From: Ailanthus altissimus | Taxonomy: Eukaryota; Streptophyta; Magnoliopsida; Sapindales; Simaroubaceae | NCBI GenBank assembly: GCA_946807835.1 | Contig: OX327706.1 | Span: forward strand, 24,603,001 to 24,667,000 | Length of the DNA stretch: 64,000 nt | Reading direction: 5' to 3' | Shown here: piece after piece, positions 49,089-61,898 of the stretch | Position numbering within the stretch: the first letter of the stretch is position 1 | Layout of the letters: every line of letters starts with the position of its first letter | Notes under the pieces: generated by a model | Databases searched by the model: none | The model's input: the letters and a program-made list of their open reading frames with translations, nothing else | What the model was told of the DNA's origin: nothing | Program-made: the position numbers and the translations under genes

Positions 49089-49620
49089 TGTCACGACCCG
49101 ATTTCTCGAAACCGTGCGGCCTTAGACACTTGCTAGTGTTAAGCAGCCTACAAGACCCCAATAACCAAAGAAAGAGATGAAGAAGAAGCACACCAAGTGT
49201 TTGAGAGAATGCTCTCGTATTTTATTACTAAAGAGAGATTACAAAGCTATACAATTACAAGCTAAGAGTATTTCTACAATTTGGAGGATGGATTCTCAAA
49301 TGAGAACTCCACCTATTTATAACTAAAGCTATATACAATGGACGGCTAGGATTAACTCTAATCCAATGGTCCACATCTAAAGAGGAGAATATGTTAAGGA
49401 ATATTCCAAAGATTCCAACTACCCAAAGTATATCCCAAAGTATATGCCTTTTCTAGATTATTCTCCCACCTACCACATTAATGTGGCCTCAACCCAACTC
49501 CATTGGGCCTTCTTGAGGCTCTAGCCCATTTAACCTAAAATGGACTAAGTCCTCCATTTTGGTGGTCTCGTCATGCACCAAATACTCGAGTAATTGCTTA
49601 AAAATATTTGGGACGTGACA
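49089..49620 (-). repeat. 5' LTR of element D (532 bp)
   Basis: Collinear with the 3' LTR. TATAAATA box on the minus strand at about 49314-49321. Confidence 0.93.
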
Positions 49621-49624
49621 CCAT

Positions 49625-52600
49625 GCATCGTTCATGCTGCGGCATGCGCGCACCATACCAAGTGCGTGTCAGTGTCCTCTTTGCGTCAATGCCCTTTAGT
49701 TTAGGTTTTTTTTATTTATTTGTTTTGATTCATTTTTTTTATCAAATTTATTTATTTTTAACTAATGTACTCATTTTTATCGTATCTATCATACAAATAT
49801 CTTAATTTACCATTGATTTAATCAAGATCTTTAAAATAAAATGAGGTAATTTTTTCTTTAGGGTTTGGATTTTTTTTTTGGAGAGTTATTTGAATTAGGA
49901 GAAAATATGATTAGGGGGTAAAACCATCCTCTCTCAAGTCTTTTTGGCTATAGAAAATTACTAATTTAATGTGTAGTTATAAAAGAAAATTAAATTAAAA
50001 GAGGGATAGTTACAAAGATTTTCCTATATAATTTTATAATAATGCTATGTTTACATAGTTAGATATAAATTTTATATTCTAATTATTGTAGCATTTATAT
50101 GTTAATTTTTGATTAGTATTGTAAAATTACTACATTAATAATAATTAAAAAATTGATAATTTCTTAACGCATGATAGTTAATAATCTATATCATATTAGT
50201 TTGGTATCCCATCATAGTGTAGCACTACTATAATTTTATCTCTTCTTCAGACTTTTGAGGTAATGAAAATTATATGGCATACGACATATCTTTGAAGACT
50301 GAAGTATCGTGCATGCAAAGGAACAAGCACATTATATGTGGCTTAATGATGAAACCCCTACAGGTCTCTCTTTGTTTAAAATGAAAGCCTGCTATAAACA
50401 AAACTCAATTAAGTACTAGAAAAGCAATAAAGCCAACATTAAACCCATTCAAATTATGCAGCTATTACTGTCCAAAATGCTAATTGCTCTATTAGGGCTT
50501 CACTGAACCTTTCAACTATGAGCCCTTAGTTGATAAATTTTTAATGCAAAGAAGATACAGCGCTCGAGTCCTTGCACAATTCGAGTCAGATAAACAAGCA
50601 AATGTTTACCCTTGTGTGTAAGGATTGCATAGATAAGTTTGAAGAGTTTATGCAGATAAAATCCTGAACTTCAATTATAAATTTATAATATATAGTTCAA
50701 TAAATGTGAAAAAAAAACATCAAAAGAACATATAAGTTCATCTGCATTTGGAGAGGGGTCGGGGTCCCTGAGATGAAATCAGGGGACGGGTGACACGTGT
50801 AGGGAAGGGATGTGAAGAAGAGAATAAAGTGAGTGATATAAGGGAAGGAAAAGCAAGATCTAAAAGAGAGGGTGAGTACTGTCCCTCATCATGTCAAGTT
50901 AATCCTAAAACTAAAAAGAGGTCAACAAAAGCCTATTCGATTCGAATAGCGATGGACTTGGGTCTAGGGCCACTGCTTGATATCTTGTTTTCATCTTGTG
51001 TTTTTCAATATTATTCTTCCATGGGGCTGTAGTGTAGTAAACTCTTTCCCTAGTCAACATTGAATGATGCATCCTGGAAACTGGCTATTGTTTATAATTA
51101 TTATGTGGTAATACAAGCTATTGAGTATTAGACTTAAACTAACGTTCGGTGATGACAACATAAGTCACTTTGCATCCATGTCCATATTGAAATTTGGAAC
51201 CTGAGCTGTACATGAATGCACAAGGAAGACTCTGAGACCATAATTTTGTATTATCTCCAATTCTTTGATCTTTAGTCTATCCGTAGGTTTCAGTTTGTAA
51301 CTATGAATTGAATTATTTTCGTAAGCACCAATACCAATGAGAGAATCTGATACTGTTTTTGGGTCATAGTCTTGTTTCTTTTAAATTGTAGCTCATTTTA
51401 CTTTCTACTTAAAAAAGTTTTGTAAAAATCTAATATGTTATTCAAAAGGACTATAATTGGTGCAGAAGCACGTCATTTCTGAATCTGTTTTCTAACTATC
51501 TTGCTCTGTGGGAAAGAGTACTTGAGAGTCGAGATATGGCTTTGCATTCTCATATCTTTGGAGTGTGATAGAAGCAGAAGCTGTACGTTTTTATGGGGCC
51601 CTAAATCTCTAGCTCTACTTGTAGCTCATTTATCCACCAAGTAATAAAATAACAGCTTCAGCTAAGCCTTGCCCAGATATTATTATTAGGTATCCATCTC
51701 TTGTTATATGATAACATGAAAAGCCCTTCCAGCTAGCTGTTGTCTAAATTACATCCAATATGTATGTTAAAAGCACCCAATCTCAACATTTTCCCTAAGA
51801 CAGAAAGTGGCTTCAACTAATTCTCGTTAAGAGTTTTCCAATCAACAATAGCTCACTAGAATCTGCTTTTTCGAAATGGGTATTCAGTTATTAGTACATT
51901 TAATACAATCTGTTATCAAAGAATCTGCTTAGCCAAAAGACAAAAAAAAAAAAAGCAACGCAACATATTTTTGGGTATGGAGAATGACCTTCTCCCTCCG
52001 CTAACTAGATTGCCTCGGAAAAAAAGAGAAAGTTGAGAGAATTCAAAGTCGAAACAAAATTTAAAAAAACAATCGCGTCTGACAATCAGATCTATAGCTC
52101 TGGCTTTCAACAGTTTTTCTTTAATGCAGAATTTATCACCTCGGTACCTAACCTGCAAGAAAAGGAAACAAGTAACTATTTTTATGTTTTTTTAACTCTT
52201 GTCAAAAAGCTCATTTGCATAGTGAGTCTAGGGCATCAAGGCCACATGAAATTATTATACACACGCCAGCGGCCACAGCCCTGCTACTGTGTACGGACAT
52301 GTGATTACTGATTACTGATTCTCTGTAATCTGTGCCCATTGAGTTTGGACGCTGGTTCCCATAATCCCATTGCAATATATGCTGATTCAACTTTTCCGAG
52401 TTCTTCTAAAATATTTTTGAAGGAAGAAAATGATTTGGGGAATTAATGACATCTTAGTGTTTAGGTCATATGGGACATGTTTCCATGGAGGAAATTTTCC
52501 GTAAAGCTTGATGAATTATTGAAAGCCTTATGACTATGCTGGGAAAATGGGTGTTTGATCGAGTGATCATCATAAATAATTCATACATAAACATCAATCT

Positions 52601-55190
52601 AGTCTATTGAAAGATCAAGGTTGTCATTTGGAATTGCTAGAGAACGAGCAATTGGAAAAGTAAGCAAAAAAAAAATAAAAAATTGTAGTATGGACCAAGT
52701 GGCCAACCCATATTAGAAGTTATTCAATAAATACACTTCGTGAAAACAATGCAAAAGGGGTAGTGTGTGAAAGAGAATGTCGCTCTAAACTCTCAAGACT
52801 GTCTTGGTCCCCCATATCTTAATTTCACCACCAATCTCTGTCTTATTTTTTAACTTTAAAAGAAAATGTCACTAGTATAGAAAATCCAGAGATGAAAATG
52901 CTGGACATTAGTTATTAGAATCCCTCTTTTCGTGTCCCCTACCTTGAAAAATCTTAAATCATCGCTCAATTTATTGCATCTTAAAGACAGTGACAAAGAA
53001 TATTAAAAGAAGCAGCAGCATTTAAGATCAGCTGTGCGTTGCAATTAGCAGGCGATGGAACAGAATGCGTTGCAAGAGAAAGACAGTGACATTAATGAAT
53101 CACGCATCACGTGAAATGAAAGCCCCCCTTCTACTTCTTATCATATCACACTATCATGCACATTCAATTAACTCCCACAACCTTCTCAATCAAACAATAA
53201 AACCTACACTTACTAAATCAAACTAACATTTAAATTACAAATTACTGTCCGATTGTTGCCACAATTTTTTTGTTTTCATAAGCATAAAATTTTTAAAATA
53301 AGGGGGGAAACTTATAGGTTATCACATCTAATATGAAACAAATATGTCTTAACCGTCGTATTGTTGTGTGGATATTCAAAATTCGGACCTAAAATTTCTT
53401 CTTTTCATTTACTGTAAAGATAAAGAGACCGTGCCATTAGTAATACAACATAATACCACTATATGCATGATTAATAAAAAATATGTCATAATAAAAAATA
53501 ACAGAAATGTTATTTTGTTTCTTGATTTTATGAATATATACTAACTTAATAATTAATTTTTTTAATATATATCATGTTGGTCTATATAAAGACATTTTTG
53601 ATAATTTTTATTACAATTTTTGTCTTTGAACAATTGTTATTTTCGTCCTTATAGAGACTAACATAATATATATATTAAAAAAGTACGAATTAAGTTGATA
53701 TATATATATATATAATTAAAGATCAAAATGACATTTTTCTAAAAAAAATATACCACTATATGGGAGAATAATAAAACTATACCAGTATATGCCGTGGATG
53801 GCAAAATATGTCATCATATCATTACATGTGTGGATGACATAAAATATGTTTCTCATGTGCAAATAACAAAACATATGTAAAAGCCTTTTAATTTTATGTA
53901 AGGGCGAGAATTGAACCAATACAACAAGATAAGAAAATGCACTCTTGCATATAGTATATAAATAAAACAATAATCTTGTAACATTATATTTTAAGAATTT
54001 GAAAAACCTTTGGTGGTCTTTTAAAAATAATTCATACATAGAGTTATTAATTCAGATTTTGAAAACATATGCCTTTGCAATAATAGATAGGGGTAAATAG
54101 ATTCGATTTTAGATCGATTGAGTTCAGAACTAATTCAAAATTGAATTGATTGGTTTCACACATAATAGAGTTTATTGAAATTGATTCCATTGCAGAACTA
54201 AATTGAACTAATTTGGTTTGATTCTTAGTTATTCACCTTTTATTTTATTTTAAATTTTTTTTTTTGTTTGATATCATTTCTGAAAGAATAGAAAATGGAA
54301 CTGAATTGATTGGCTCTTAGAAACAAAAAGTGAAGTAGAATTGAATCAAACTGAACCAACTTTCAGTTCGGTTTGACCGATTCGATCTATTCGGTCTAGT
54401 AATACCTACTCCTAATAAATCAAACACTCTATATATGTATTTTATACAATTTTTAAAATTCACAAGTTTACATTTTTATGGAATGCAAACATATTCTATA
54501 TTCAATATAGATTTTTTAAAAATGTTAGGTTTTGTTTAAAAAATGAGAAAATTTAGAATATATATATATTGTAACACAACAATTCACCAATATTATACTG
54601 CACCCTTTTTTTTTTTTTTTGCATTTTTAGTAATTACTATTAATTGCCTAGTAATTTTTAAAATAGATAGAGTTTATGATTAATTTTTATATAATGACGG
54701 TGCAACAAATGTCCCTTACTTTTAGAAAAACATCCCACATCATTTGTGTTATATATTCAATAAAATCTAAATACATAATATAAAAAAAAATTGATCTATA
54801 TAATTCAATTTGAAAGTTTTCTCATAAAAAAATGATTTGTATAATAATTTTATTATTTTTTTAAAAGTAAAACAGTTTAATAAAACTATCTTTTAAAATT
54901 TTAACAATTTTTTTTAATTATTCTATCTCGTTATCATCATTCCTAACATAATTAGTTCATTTCAAAATGAATGCACGTGTTAATTTTATTAAATAAGTGT
55001 ATGAATAATTTGATGCATCCATTCTAAGTAAGATTTTCTCTAATTTTATCGGACTGTCATATTAAATATCAGCATATGTCATGTCCAGTCACGAGAACCC
55101 ACCTACCCTAATCTTCTCTAAGTCAAACATTGTAACGAATTAAATCTAAGTTAATCAAACATAAAAATTTAATGCATGTTTTCCAGCCTC
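49625..55190. other. Long intergenic region, no gene supported
   Basis: AT-rich throughout, with a (ta)n run at about 53698-53714. The first 60 bases continue the GC-rich repeat interrupted by element D. Short frames at 50790-51032, 51916-52158, 52033-52311 and 53716-54039 show no domain or codon pattern that I would accept. No RNA gene was recognised. Confidence 0.5.
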
Positions 55191-55198
55191 TATAAAAG
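55191..55198 (+). promoter_or_regulatory. TATA box of the acidic membrane protein gene
   Basis: tataaaag in ctctataaaagga, 195 bp before the start codon, leaving a leader of about 160 nt. A typical plant core promoter sequence and spacing. Confidence 0.65.
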
Positions 55199-55385
55199 GA
55201 AAAGACCTGTGACCTGTCCCCAGAACCAGAAGTTCTTCACTTCTGTGAAGTATTGCAAGACGTAGCTGGTTTTGTAACTCGACCACTTTACATAAAAACC
55301 CACCTTTTCCTCTTTGCATTTTGCCCCCTCACTTTCAATACCCTACTCTCTTTAATATCACTTTTCTTTTCTCCCTATGTGAAAA

Positions 55386-56138
55386 ATGGATCCCTTTCAC
55401 TATGATCATGACAACGTTGAAGCTGAGCAGGCTGGCGAGAATCGTCAGTTGGGAAGCTTGGCCAGAGCTTTCCAAACAATCGAGCTCTGTCTCGCTCTAT
55501 TTTTCGCCTTGTGGCTCTTTATTCGCCTCCCATTCGTTTTCAAAATCTTAGCCCAGTTGCTCCATCGACTCGTTCTCATCGTCATCACTCCTTGCGTTAC
55601 TTTCCTGATCTTCGCTGTTATCGCCGTCATTTTCATGGTCAAGTCTTTCAAGGTCTCCAACAAAGACATCGTTCAGGACAGTATGGCCGTCAAATTCTAC
55701 GAGCATATGGTCAACACTAGCGGAACATATGTGTTTGAGGAAGTTGATGTTGATGTTGATGTTGCGTACGAGGTTGAAGATCACATGCAGATGAACGGGC
55801 CGTTCTCCGAGGAAGATGAAGAGGAGTACGAGGACAAGGAGATAATCTCTGAAGAAAACACGGCAACTCGCGTTTGTGAAATCGATGATGACGTGGAAAC
55901 TAAGTATAGGGAGATGGAAATCGAACAGCAAGTGCATGAGCTGCCGTTATCAGAGACTATGACGGAGACAACAGAGACGGAAAGGGTGATTTTGTGTCCA
56001 AAAAATCAGTTGAGTATGGAGGACTTTAATAAGGCTATTGAGGATTTCATTACTAAGCAACACGAGGTACATCGCCAGGAGAGGCGCAATGATTACATGG
56101 AAAGCCTCATCTACAATAACAGTATTGCTATTCGCTAA
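55386..56138 (+). CDS. Acidic two-pass membrane protein with DUF761-like C-terminus
   Basis: Intronless frame of 250 residues, starting at the ATG in aaaaatgg. After a polar N-terminus there are two hydrophobic segments at ~33-55 and ~60-87, suggesting a membrane hairpin. Residues ~115-200 are very acidic and include a short Val-Asp repeat encoded by a gttgat microsatellite (near 55743-55765). The C-terminal ~40 residues contain SMEDFNKAIEDFITKQHEVH, which resembles the DUF761 tail of plant-specific membrane proteins (often preceded by DUF4408). Function of that family is not established, though some members respond to stress. A good TATA box and leader support a live gene. An antisense frame of 129 residues is a shadow of the acidic codons. 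Confidence 0.82.
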   Translation: MDPFHYDHDNVEAEQAGENRQLGSLARAFQTIELCLALFFALWLFIRLPFVFKILAQLLHRLVLIVITPCVTFLIFAVIAVIFMVKSFKVSNKDIVQDSMAVKFYEHMVNTSGTYVFEEVDVDVDVAYEVEDHMQMNGPFSEEDEEEYEDKEIISEENTATRVCEIDDDVETKYREMEIEQQVHELPLSETMTETTETERVILCPKNQLSMEDFNKAIEDFITKQHEVHRQERRNDYMESLIYNNSIAIR

Positions 56139-57115
56139 GTTGATTGACTAAACATAATAACTTCGTTTCTGTTCATTGTCATGTCTTAGTATCACTTTGT
56201 TTAAGCGTCTGTTATGTACAGTGTCAGTTTTTAAGTTTCGGTAAAATTAAAATTCAAAGCCTGTTTAGGGCACTAGCTGTGTTTTGTCAATGCTTACTCT
56301 GTGAGTGTGTGTCAATGTATCAGCTGTTATGTTATTAGTTGTTAATTACTTCAGATATAATTTTATTCATTCGATCTTATGTTATAATCTGAAATTTAAA
56401 CATCTTCGAAATTTCCTTGAACGACTATTTGCTATCTAATCGACCATATTTTAATTAAATTCTAGTCAAGAGAGGTCAATACTTTTCATTCTGAAAATTG
56501 GGTAACAACTTTTTCGTAGTTTCTGACACTAGTTTGTTCAGAGAGAGGGTGGAGCTAGAATATTTTACTTTGAAAGAAGTGAATTTGATCTTGCTATTTT
56601 AGGGTTCTTGCGGGTTCAATTTAAGCATAAAGAATACATGGAATGTGGGGTGGGGGTGATAAATGGCTAGAGTCATGATTATGAAACCTCTGTGGGTAAA
56701 CCATCAGGCTGCTTTTTAATCATTATCTAATGACAAATATGAATCTTGATTTGAAAAAGAGATTTTATTCCAAAAATGTTATACAGTGTTAATTGTTGGA
56801 ACGATGGATAAATTAACGAGTCACACCAAGTTTTCTTAATGGTGCTCATGAATATAATGTCCCCGCTCGGACAATTTCATAAGCTTTTTCTATAAGCAAT
56901 AGGGTTTATTTCTAGTGCATCGTAGCACCAATCATCATGCAATAATACAAATGTACTTCACTTTTCATATCCCTGTAATCTCTCTTACAAACATCAGGTT
57001 TACTTTTCAATTAAGAGATTAGATTCTTATTGAAGTGATATCGTTCTTGTTTCTCGCCAACTTATTTATTTATTTTAATTGTTGCTCCTTTTTTCTTTTT
57101 CTCCGTTAATAGCGC
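56139..57115. other. 3' UTR and intergenic, no further gene
   Basis: The first ~300 bases are probably the 3' UTR of the membrane protein gene. The rest is AT-rich without coding features. Confidence 0.55.
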
Positions 57116-57125
57116 AATTATGATT

Positions 57126-57261
57126 TTTTGTTTTTTTAAAGATAGGGATTGGGTTAATGCCCAAAGTGGTTTGCCCCCTACCTCTCTAAGGTTCGAATCT
57201 TGGTGGCTTGACATGATTTACATAAAGCCTGCTGCGAGACCATGCTCCGGGGGCATAGTGG
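57126..57261 (+). mobile_element. tRNA-derived SINE
   Basis: About 136 bp with a pol III-like A box (tgcccaaagtgg, near 57158) and a clear B box (aggttcgaatctt, near 57189), followed by a tRNA-unrelated part ending ccgggggcatagtgg. It is flanked by direct repeats aattatgatt (57116-57125 and 57262-57271), extending imperfectly to about 14 bp. It cannot be a tRNA gene because no cloverleaf can be formed around the B box. Confidence 0.7.
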
Positions 57262-57271
57262 AATTATGATT

Positions 57272-59137
57272 ATTTCCACCAAAATTAATTATTGGGGTGG
57301 TTTAATACTTCATCAATTAGTCCTCTCACAAGATATATAAACATTATTTGACCCAACTTTTGCATCAATAATGGCTTCTCTATAGACATGTTGAAAACGT
57401 ATGCCTTGTTCTTTCTTTTTCCTTTTGTGCTTCTTTTATAAATGGCTCTTTGTTTGTAGATGGTTAGGCGTGTTGTAATGGAGTTTAATGCCTTTTAAGA
57501 GGGAATGTATTTTCTATATTTAGGGTTTAATTTCTAAGTAGGTAGATAGCAGATTGCTCTTATCCATTAGTTTTTTTTACAAAAGGGAAGATCTTTTTTT
57601 ACAAATTCTTTTGTTGTTTAGCTTAAGGCGAACAGATTTATCTATTGCATTACTGTAGGAATGTAAAAACTAGACAAATCCTAGCAAATGGTCTTACTCC
57701 AAATCTCACTTTTTTTATGGGATTTTTAACTATTATTGGTCAATGAACTCTAGGTTAGAAGCAAATTCATCTAAGAAGTATAATATTATGTTACAAATGA
57801 TCTTTTATGGACTAGATTGCAGTTCAGAATTCAGCATCCACAAGAGAATCAATTATTTTCCAAGCTGAAAGGAACTTGGTAAGAATTTGCTTTACTTTCT
57901 GCTATTATCTTGCCGCTGCTCCTAACTAGTTTTATGTCCCTAAATTTATCATATTAAATTGATTAAGGTCCCACTTACTGAAACTTGTTAAGTTAATGAG
58001 CTCTCTATCTCCAAAATCCACTTCTTTTCAATAATAATTAAGCAACAGATGGAATTTTATAACTTCGTCCTTCTACAATCAGGTACTCGGCATTTTACAG
58101 AATTTTGACATTAAAATAAAGTTCATGACATGAGGCATCAGTTCCCTCAACTGGCCGCGGACAGCAGCACTAGCACTTATTATGCTATAAAAATGGCAGT
58201 ACCATCATCTCCAAATCTGGTATTCAAGGCTCTATTAGGGGCCTGAACCGGAATTGCTCCATGGATTGGCCAGTAATTGACTGTATTAGCAACAGATACC
58301 AGATCATAAATTAACCTTAATCGACCAAGATAGCCTCAATTCAGGAGTAGCTGGCCTAATTTGAAATGGTTCGTTCGGCATCTTGGAATTAAGTAATGAG
58401 TTCTCACTTATGAGAATGCCTGTGACTCCCTAGATTTTCCATTATAATGAAGATGCATTATGGTTGCTTTTTTTGATTAATTATGACAATGGGCATATTA
58501 TCTCTCGCCGCATTATTGCTGTACCTTATTACCGTAGTTGGTATAAACAACCTACGTCCATATTTTAACTAAATGTGGCTAAAATTTACGGACTCGGATA
58601 AAGCTCTCTTCACATGCCACTCAGTCAAGAAATACAAGCGGTGGACAAAAATTGACCGTTCGATACCACCATAAGGAATGAAAGAAATATAATGGGGTCT
58701 TTCTTGCGTAGCATCAAAACTCATTGGCACTCTCCATTACTTTGTGATTGACAAGAATCTATCCGCAGATTGTACAATGCCACACGTGCCTAGCTTTGGA
58801 ACTATTAGTATAAAAAAAAGTAATGACAATAGTTAAGTATCCTTAAAATTGGTCTCTCACATATGTAAATGTTGGTTTTTTGTCTCTTATATGCGAGAGT
58901 AGGACTCTTCATACTTAATAGGAGCATAAGATTCCAACTATGAGATTATCTTTATAATGAGATTTTATATGTCTCTTTTTAGAAGAGTCGTAAATTTAAG
59001 CGCTCTTCAGTTGAAATATTTGTATAATATTTCGATTATCAATCTAATTTTATATAAAAATCTTATGATGTAATATGTATGATTTTTTTTAATGATATTA
59101 CATTTATTAATGATTCTAAAAAAAAAAGTATCCTTAA
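57272..59137. other. Intergenic, no gene supported
   Basis: Moderately AT-rich sequence up to element C. The reverse frame 59007-59249 runs into the LTR and is spurious. Confidence 0.5.
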
Positions 59138-59867
59138 TATTAAAGCGGAAGTATACAAATAAGTTAAACAATTCATCCAAGTAATATAATAATATAGAAC
59201 AAGTTATTAAAAAATAAAAGAGAGAAAGTGGTAGAAAAAGAACACACAAAGAATTACGTGATTCGGTAACTTACCTACGTCCACGATGGATTAAGATCAC
59301 ACTCTTTATTATGAATCACAAGGCAATCACAAAGTATGCCTATTACAAGAAATATTACAAAAAAAACTCTCTCTTGCACTCTAGATATTTTCTCTCACAA
59401 AGAACCACTAAAAATAATCACTAAGATTATTGTTGATCACCAAGATCTCTCTAAAATCACAAAGATCTCACTAACTTGATCACAAAGATTATCAAGATCA
59501 CAAAGATATGTTTACAAGTCAATTGATAGCCTTTATATAGGCTTTGGGACATCCTAGGTTTTTCCTATACACGTGGGAGTCGTATTAGGGAGTCCTGCAG
59601 CAAGTGGGAGACGAAATTAGGAAGTTTCCTAATTTCGGAATACTATTCCCGCGTCCAGCGCTACAGCGCTGGCGCACTTCTACTGAGCGCTGTGGCGCTG
59701 GCTTCCTGGCGCTGCGGCGCCCACTCCTGATCGCTGCGGCGCTGGTCGCATGGTGCGCCTTCTCATTTTTTATCTCCTTTCGCGTTCGTCTTCGATCCGT
59801 GTGTACCCTACACACTTGGCTTGATCCCCAAATTATATTCCAATGATTTTTAATCAATATTCTCACA
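59138..59867 (-). repeat. 3' LTR of copia element C (730 bp)
   Basis: Aligns with both B LTRs but with many substitutions. TATATAAAG box at 59531-59539; GC-rich repeat at 59650-59755. It has its own local duplications of gatcacaaagat around 59430-59505. Confidence 0.9.
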
Positions 59868-59936
59868 AATCCCCTTCTTGATTCAAAATCATTCACAAAG
59901 TAAATCGATCTCTCATTTTTGCATCTTCGGTCACCC

Positions 59937-61856
59937 TCACAAAGTAGTGACTCCGGTTAAGTCCTTACATAGGATGAACTTAACCGAGGGTAGTGGCTTA
60001 GTCAACATATCAGCAGGGTTTTTAGATGACGCAATTTTTGTTAGAATAACTTCACTACTTTGGACAATCTCACAAATGTAATGGAGCCTCACATCAATGT
60101 GCTTCGACCTCTCATAGAATACTTGATGCTTGCTTAGGTGTATGGCACTCTGACTATCACAATACACACCGGTGTTCACATCTTTACTAGCCAATACCTC
60201 CGCGCATATGCCTTTTAACCACACGGCCTTCTTGATAGCTTCACCAACAGCTATGTACTCTGGCTCTGTGATAGATAGTGCAACCACGTGTTGTAGAACT
60301 GATCTCCAACACACACTACACTCAAACACTGTGAATACGTAGCCCATCAACGATCTTCTCTTGTCAAGATCATCTGCATAATCTGAGTCTACGTACCCTC
60401 TTACCATTTCATTGCTGTCATCGTCCCTCTTATACACTAACCCGTGATTCGACGTTCCCTTGAGATATCTCAGAATCCACTTTACTGCAAGCCAGTGATC
60501 TTTACTTAGATTCGCTATGTATCTACTCACCACACTCATAACTTGTGCTATGTCTGGTCTTGTACAAACCATTGCATACATGATGCTCCTCACAGCGCTT
60601 GCATACGGTACTTTGCTCATCTGCAATTTCTCATCCTCGGATGTTGGCGACTGTGCTACTGACAGTCTGAAATGCATGGCCAAAGGAGTAGAGACAGCCT
60701 TCGCGTTTGACATACCAAACTTCTCCAGAATTTTGACTATATATCGCTGTTGGGACAAGAAGATAACATCTCTTCTTTCCCTCACAATATCCATACCCAA
60801 AATTTTTTTCGCTCCTCCCAAAGCCTTTATTTCAAACTCGTCACTTAACTGCTTCTTGAGCTTTTGTATTTCTTTCATATTCTTGCATGCGATCAACATA
60901 TCATCGACGTATAGAAGCAAATACATCATCCCACAACTCATGTTCTTGAAGTACACGCATCCATCATACTTACTCCTACTAAAGCCACAAGCCATCATAA
61001 ACTCATCAAATCTTCTATACTACTGTCTAGATGATTGCTTTAACTCGTATAATGACTTCTTTAGTAAACAAGCATGATCTTCTTTACCGGGCTCCTCGAA
61101 CCCTTGCGGCTGTGCCATGTATATTATTTCTTCAAGCTCTCCATGTACAAAAGCTGTCTTTACATCCATCTGCTTTAGATGTAAATCAAGGTTTGCACAC
61201 ATAGCTAACAAAATCCTAATAGATGTGTGCTTGACAATTAGAGAGAATATCTCATAAAAATCGACTCCCTCTCTCTGAGTAAAACCTTGTGCTACTAACC
61301 TAGCTTTAAATCTCGTAGGCTCAATCCCCAGTATCCCCTCCTTCATCTTATACACCCACTTGCACCCGACTAGCTTCTTTTGAGGTCTTTCCACCAACTT
61401 CCAGGTATTGTTCTTCCTAAGAGAACAAATTTCTTCTTTCATGGCCTGCTGCCATTCTTTCTTATTTTCACTCTTCATAGCCTCACCATATGTCCTAGGC
61501 TCATCATACTCAAGAGTGTAAGCAGAATTAAAAGCATGAGCAACTAAGTCTGCTTGTGCATACCTGATTGATGGGTTAATTGTTCTCCTTAGCCTACCTC
61601 TAGCAAGCTGGTACTCTTCAAGTTTCAACTCAAGAGTTCTAGTCTTTTTTTGGGTGGACTTGGAGGAACTTGCCGGTGTTCTTGGTTCATCTTCAAGGAT
61701 TTTCTTGTTGAAGTATTGATCTGGGGGCATATCAGATCCATTTTCAGGCACTACTTCAACTTCTATTGACTCGGGTGCTGAGTTTTCCTTGGTCACAGTT
61801 TCTTCTTTCTCATCTACTTGGGAGGTTTTCAGCATCGCCATCTCATCGAACGTCAC
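59937..61856 (-). pseudogene. Element C reverse transcriptase and RNase H region
   Basis: Two open segments (61020-61856 and 59937-60998) in one frame, split by TAG at 61020-61022, at exactly the same codon as in element B. Motifs and defects match B: YVDD is kept, while AVRS, YADD and LSITEPEY replacements are present. Only about ten bases differ from B over roughly 2 kb, until the last ~40 codons of RNase H, where differences rise sharply. Confidence 0.92.
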
Positions 61857-61898
61857 ATTACGACTTATGATACTCCTTGGTGGTGTTAAGTCTTTACA

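Larger units (their letters stand above)
46029..49620 (-). mobile_element. Deleted Ty3/gypsy chromovirus D (gag-protease plus chromodomain remnant)
   Basis: A 3592-bp minus-strand element with two 532-bp LTRs, an iMet-type primer site, a polypurine tract and a 4-bp flanking duplication ccat (46025-46028 and 49621-49624). It encodes a long gag-protease frame, a short stretch resembling the N-terminal edge of RT, then directly the C-terminal integrase/chromodomain region. The RT catalytic part, RNase H and integrase core are missing, removing roughly 2 kb compared with a complete chromovirus. It could only have moved in trans, if it moved after the deletion. By eye the LTRs differ at about 25-30 sites, mostly transitions. 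Confidence 0.92.

Noticed and set aside
57150..57220. tRNA gene suggested by the B box ggttcgaatc
   Set aside because: No acceptor stem or anticodon arm can be paired; flanking direct repeats show it is a SINE.
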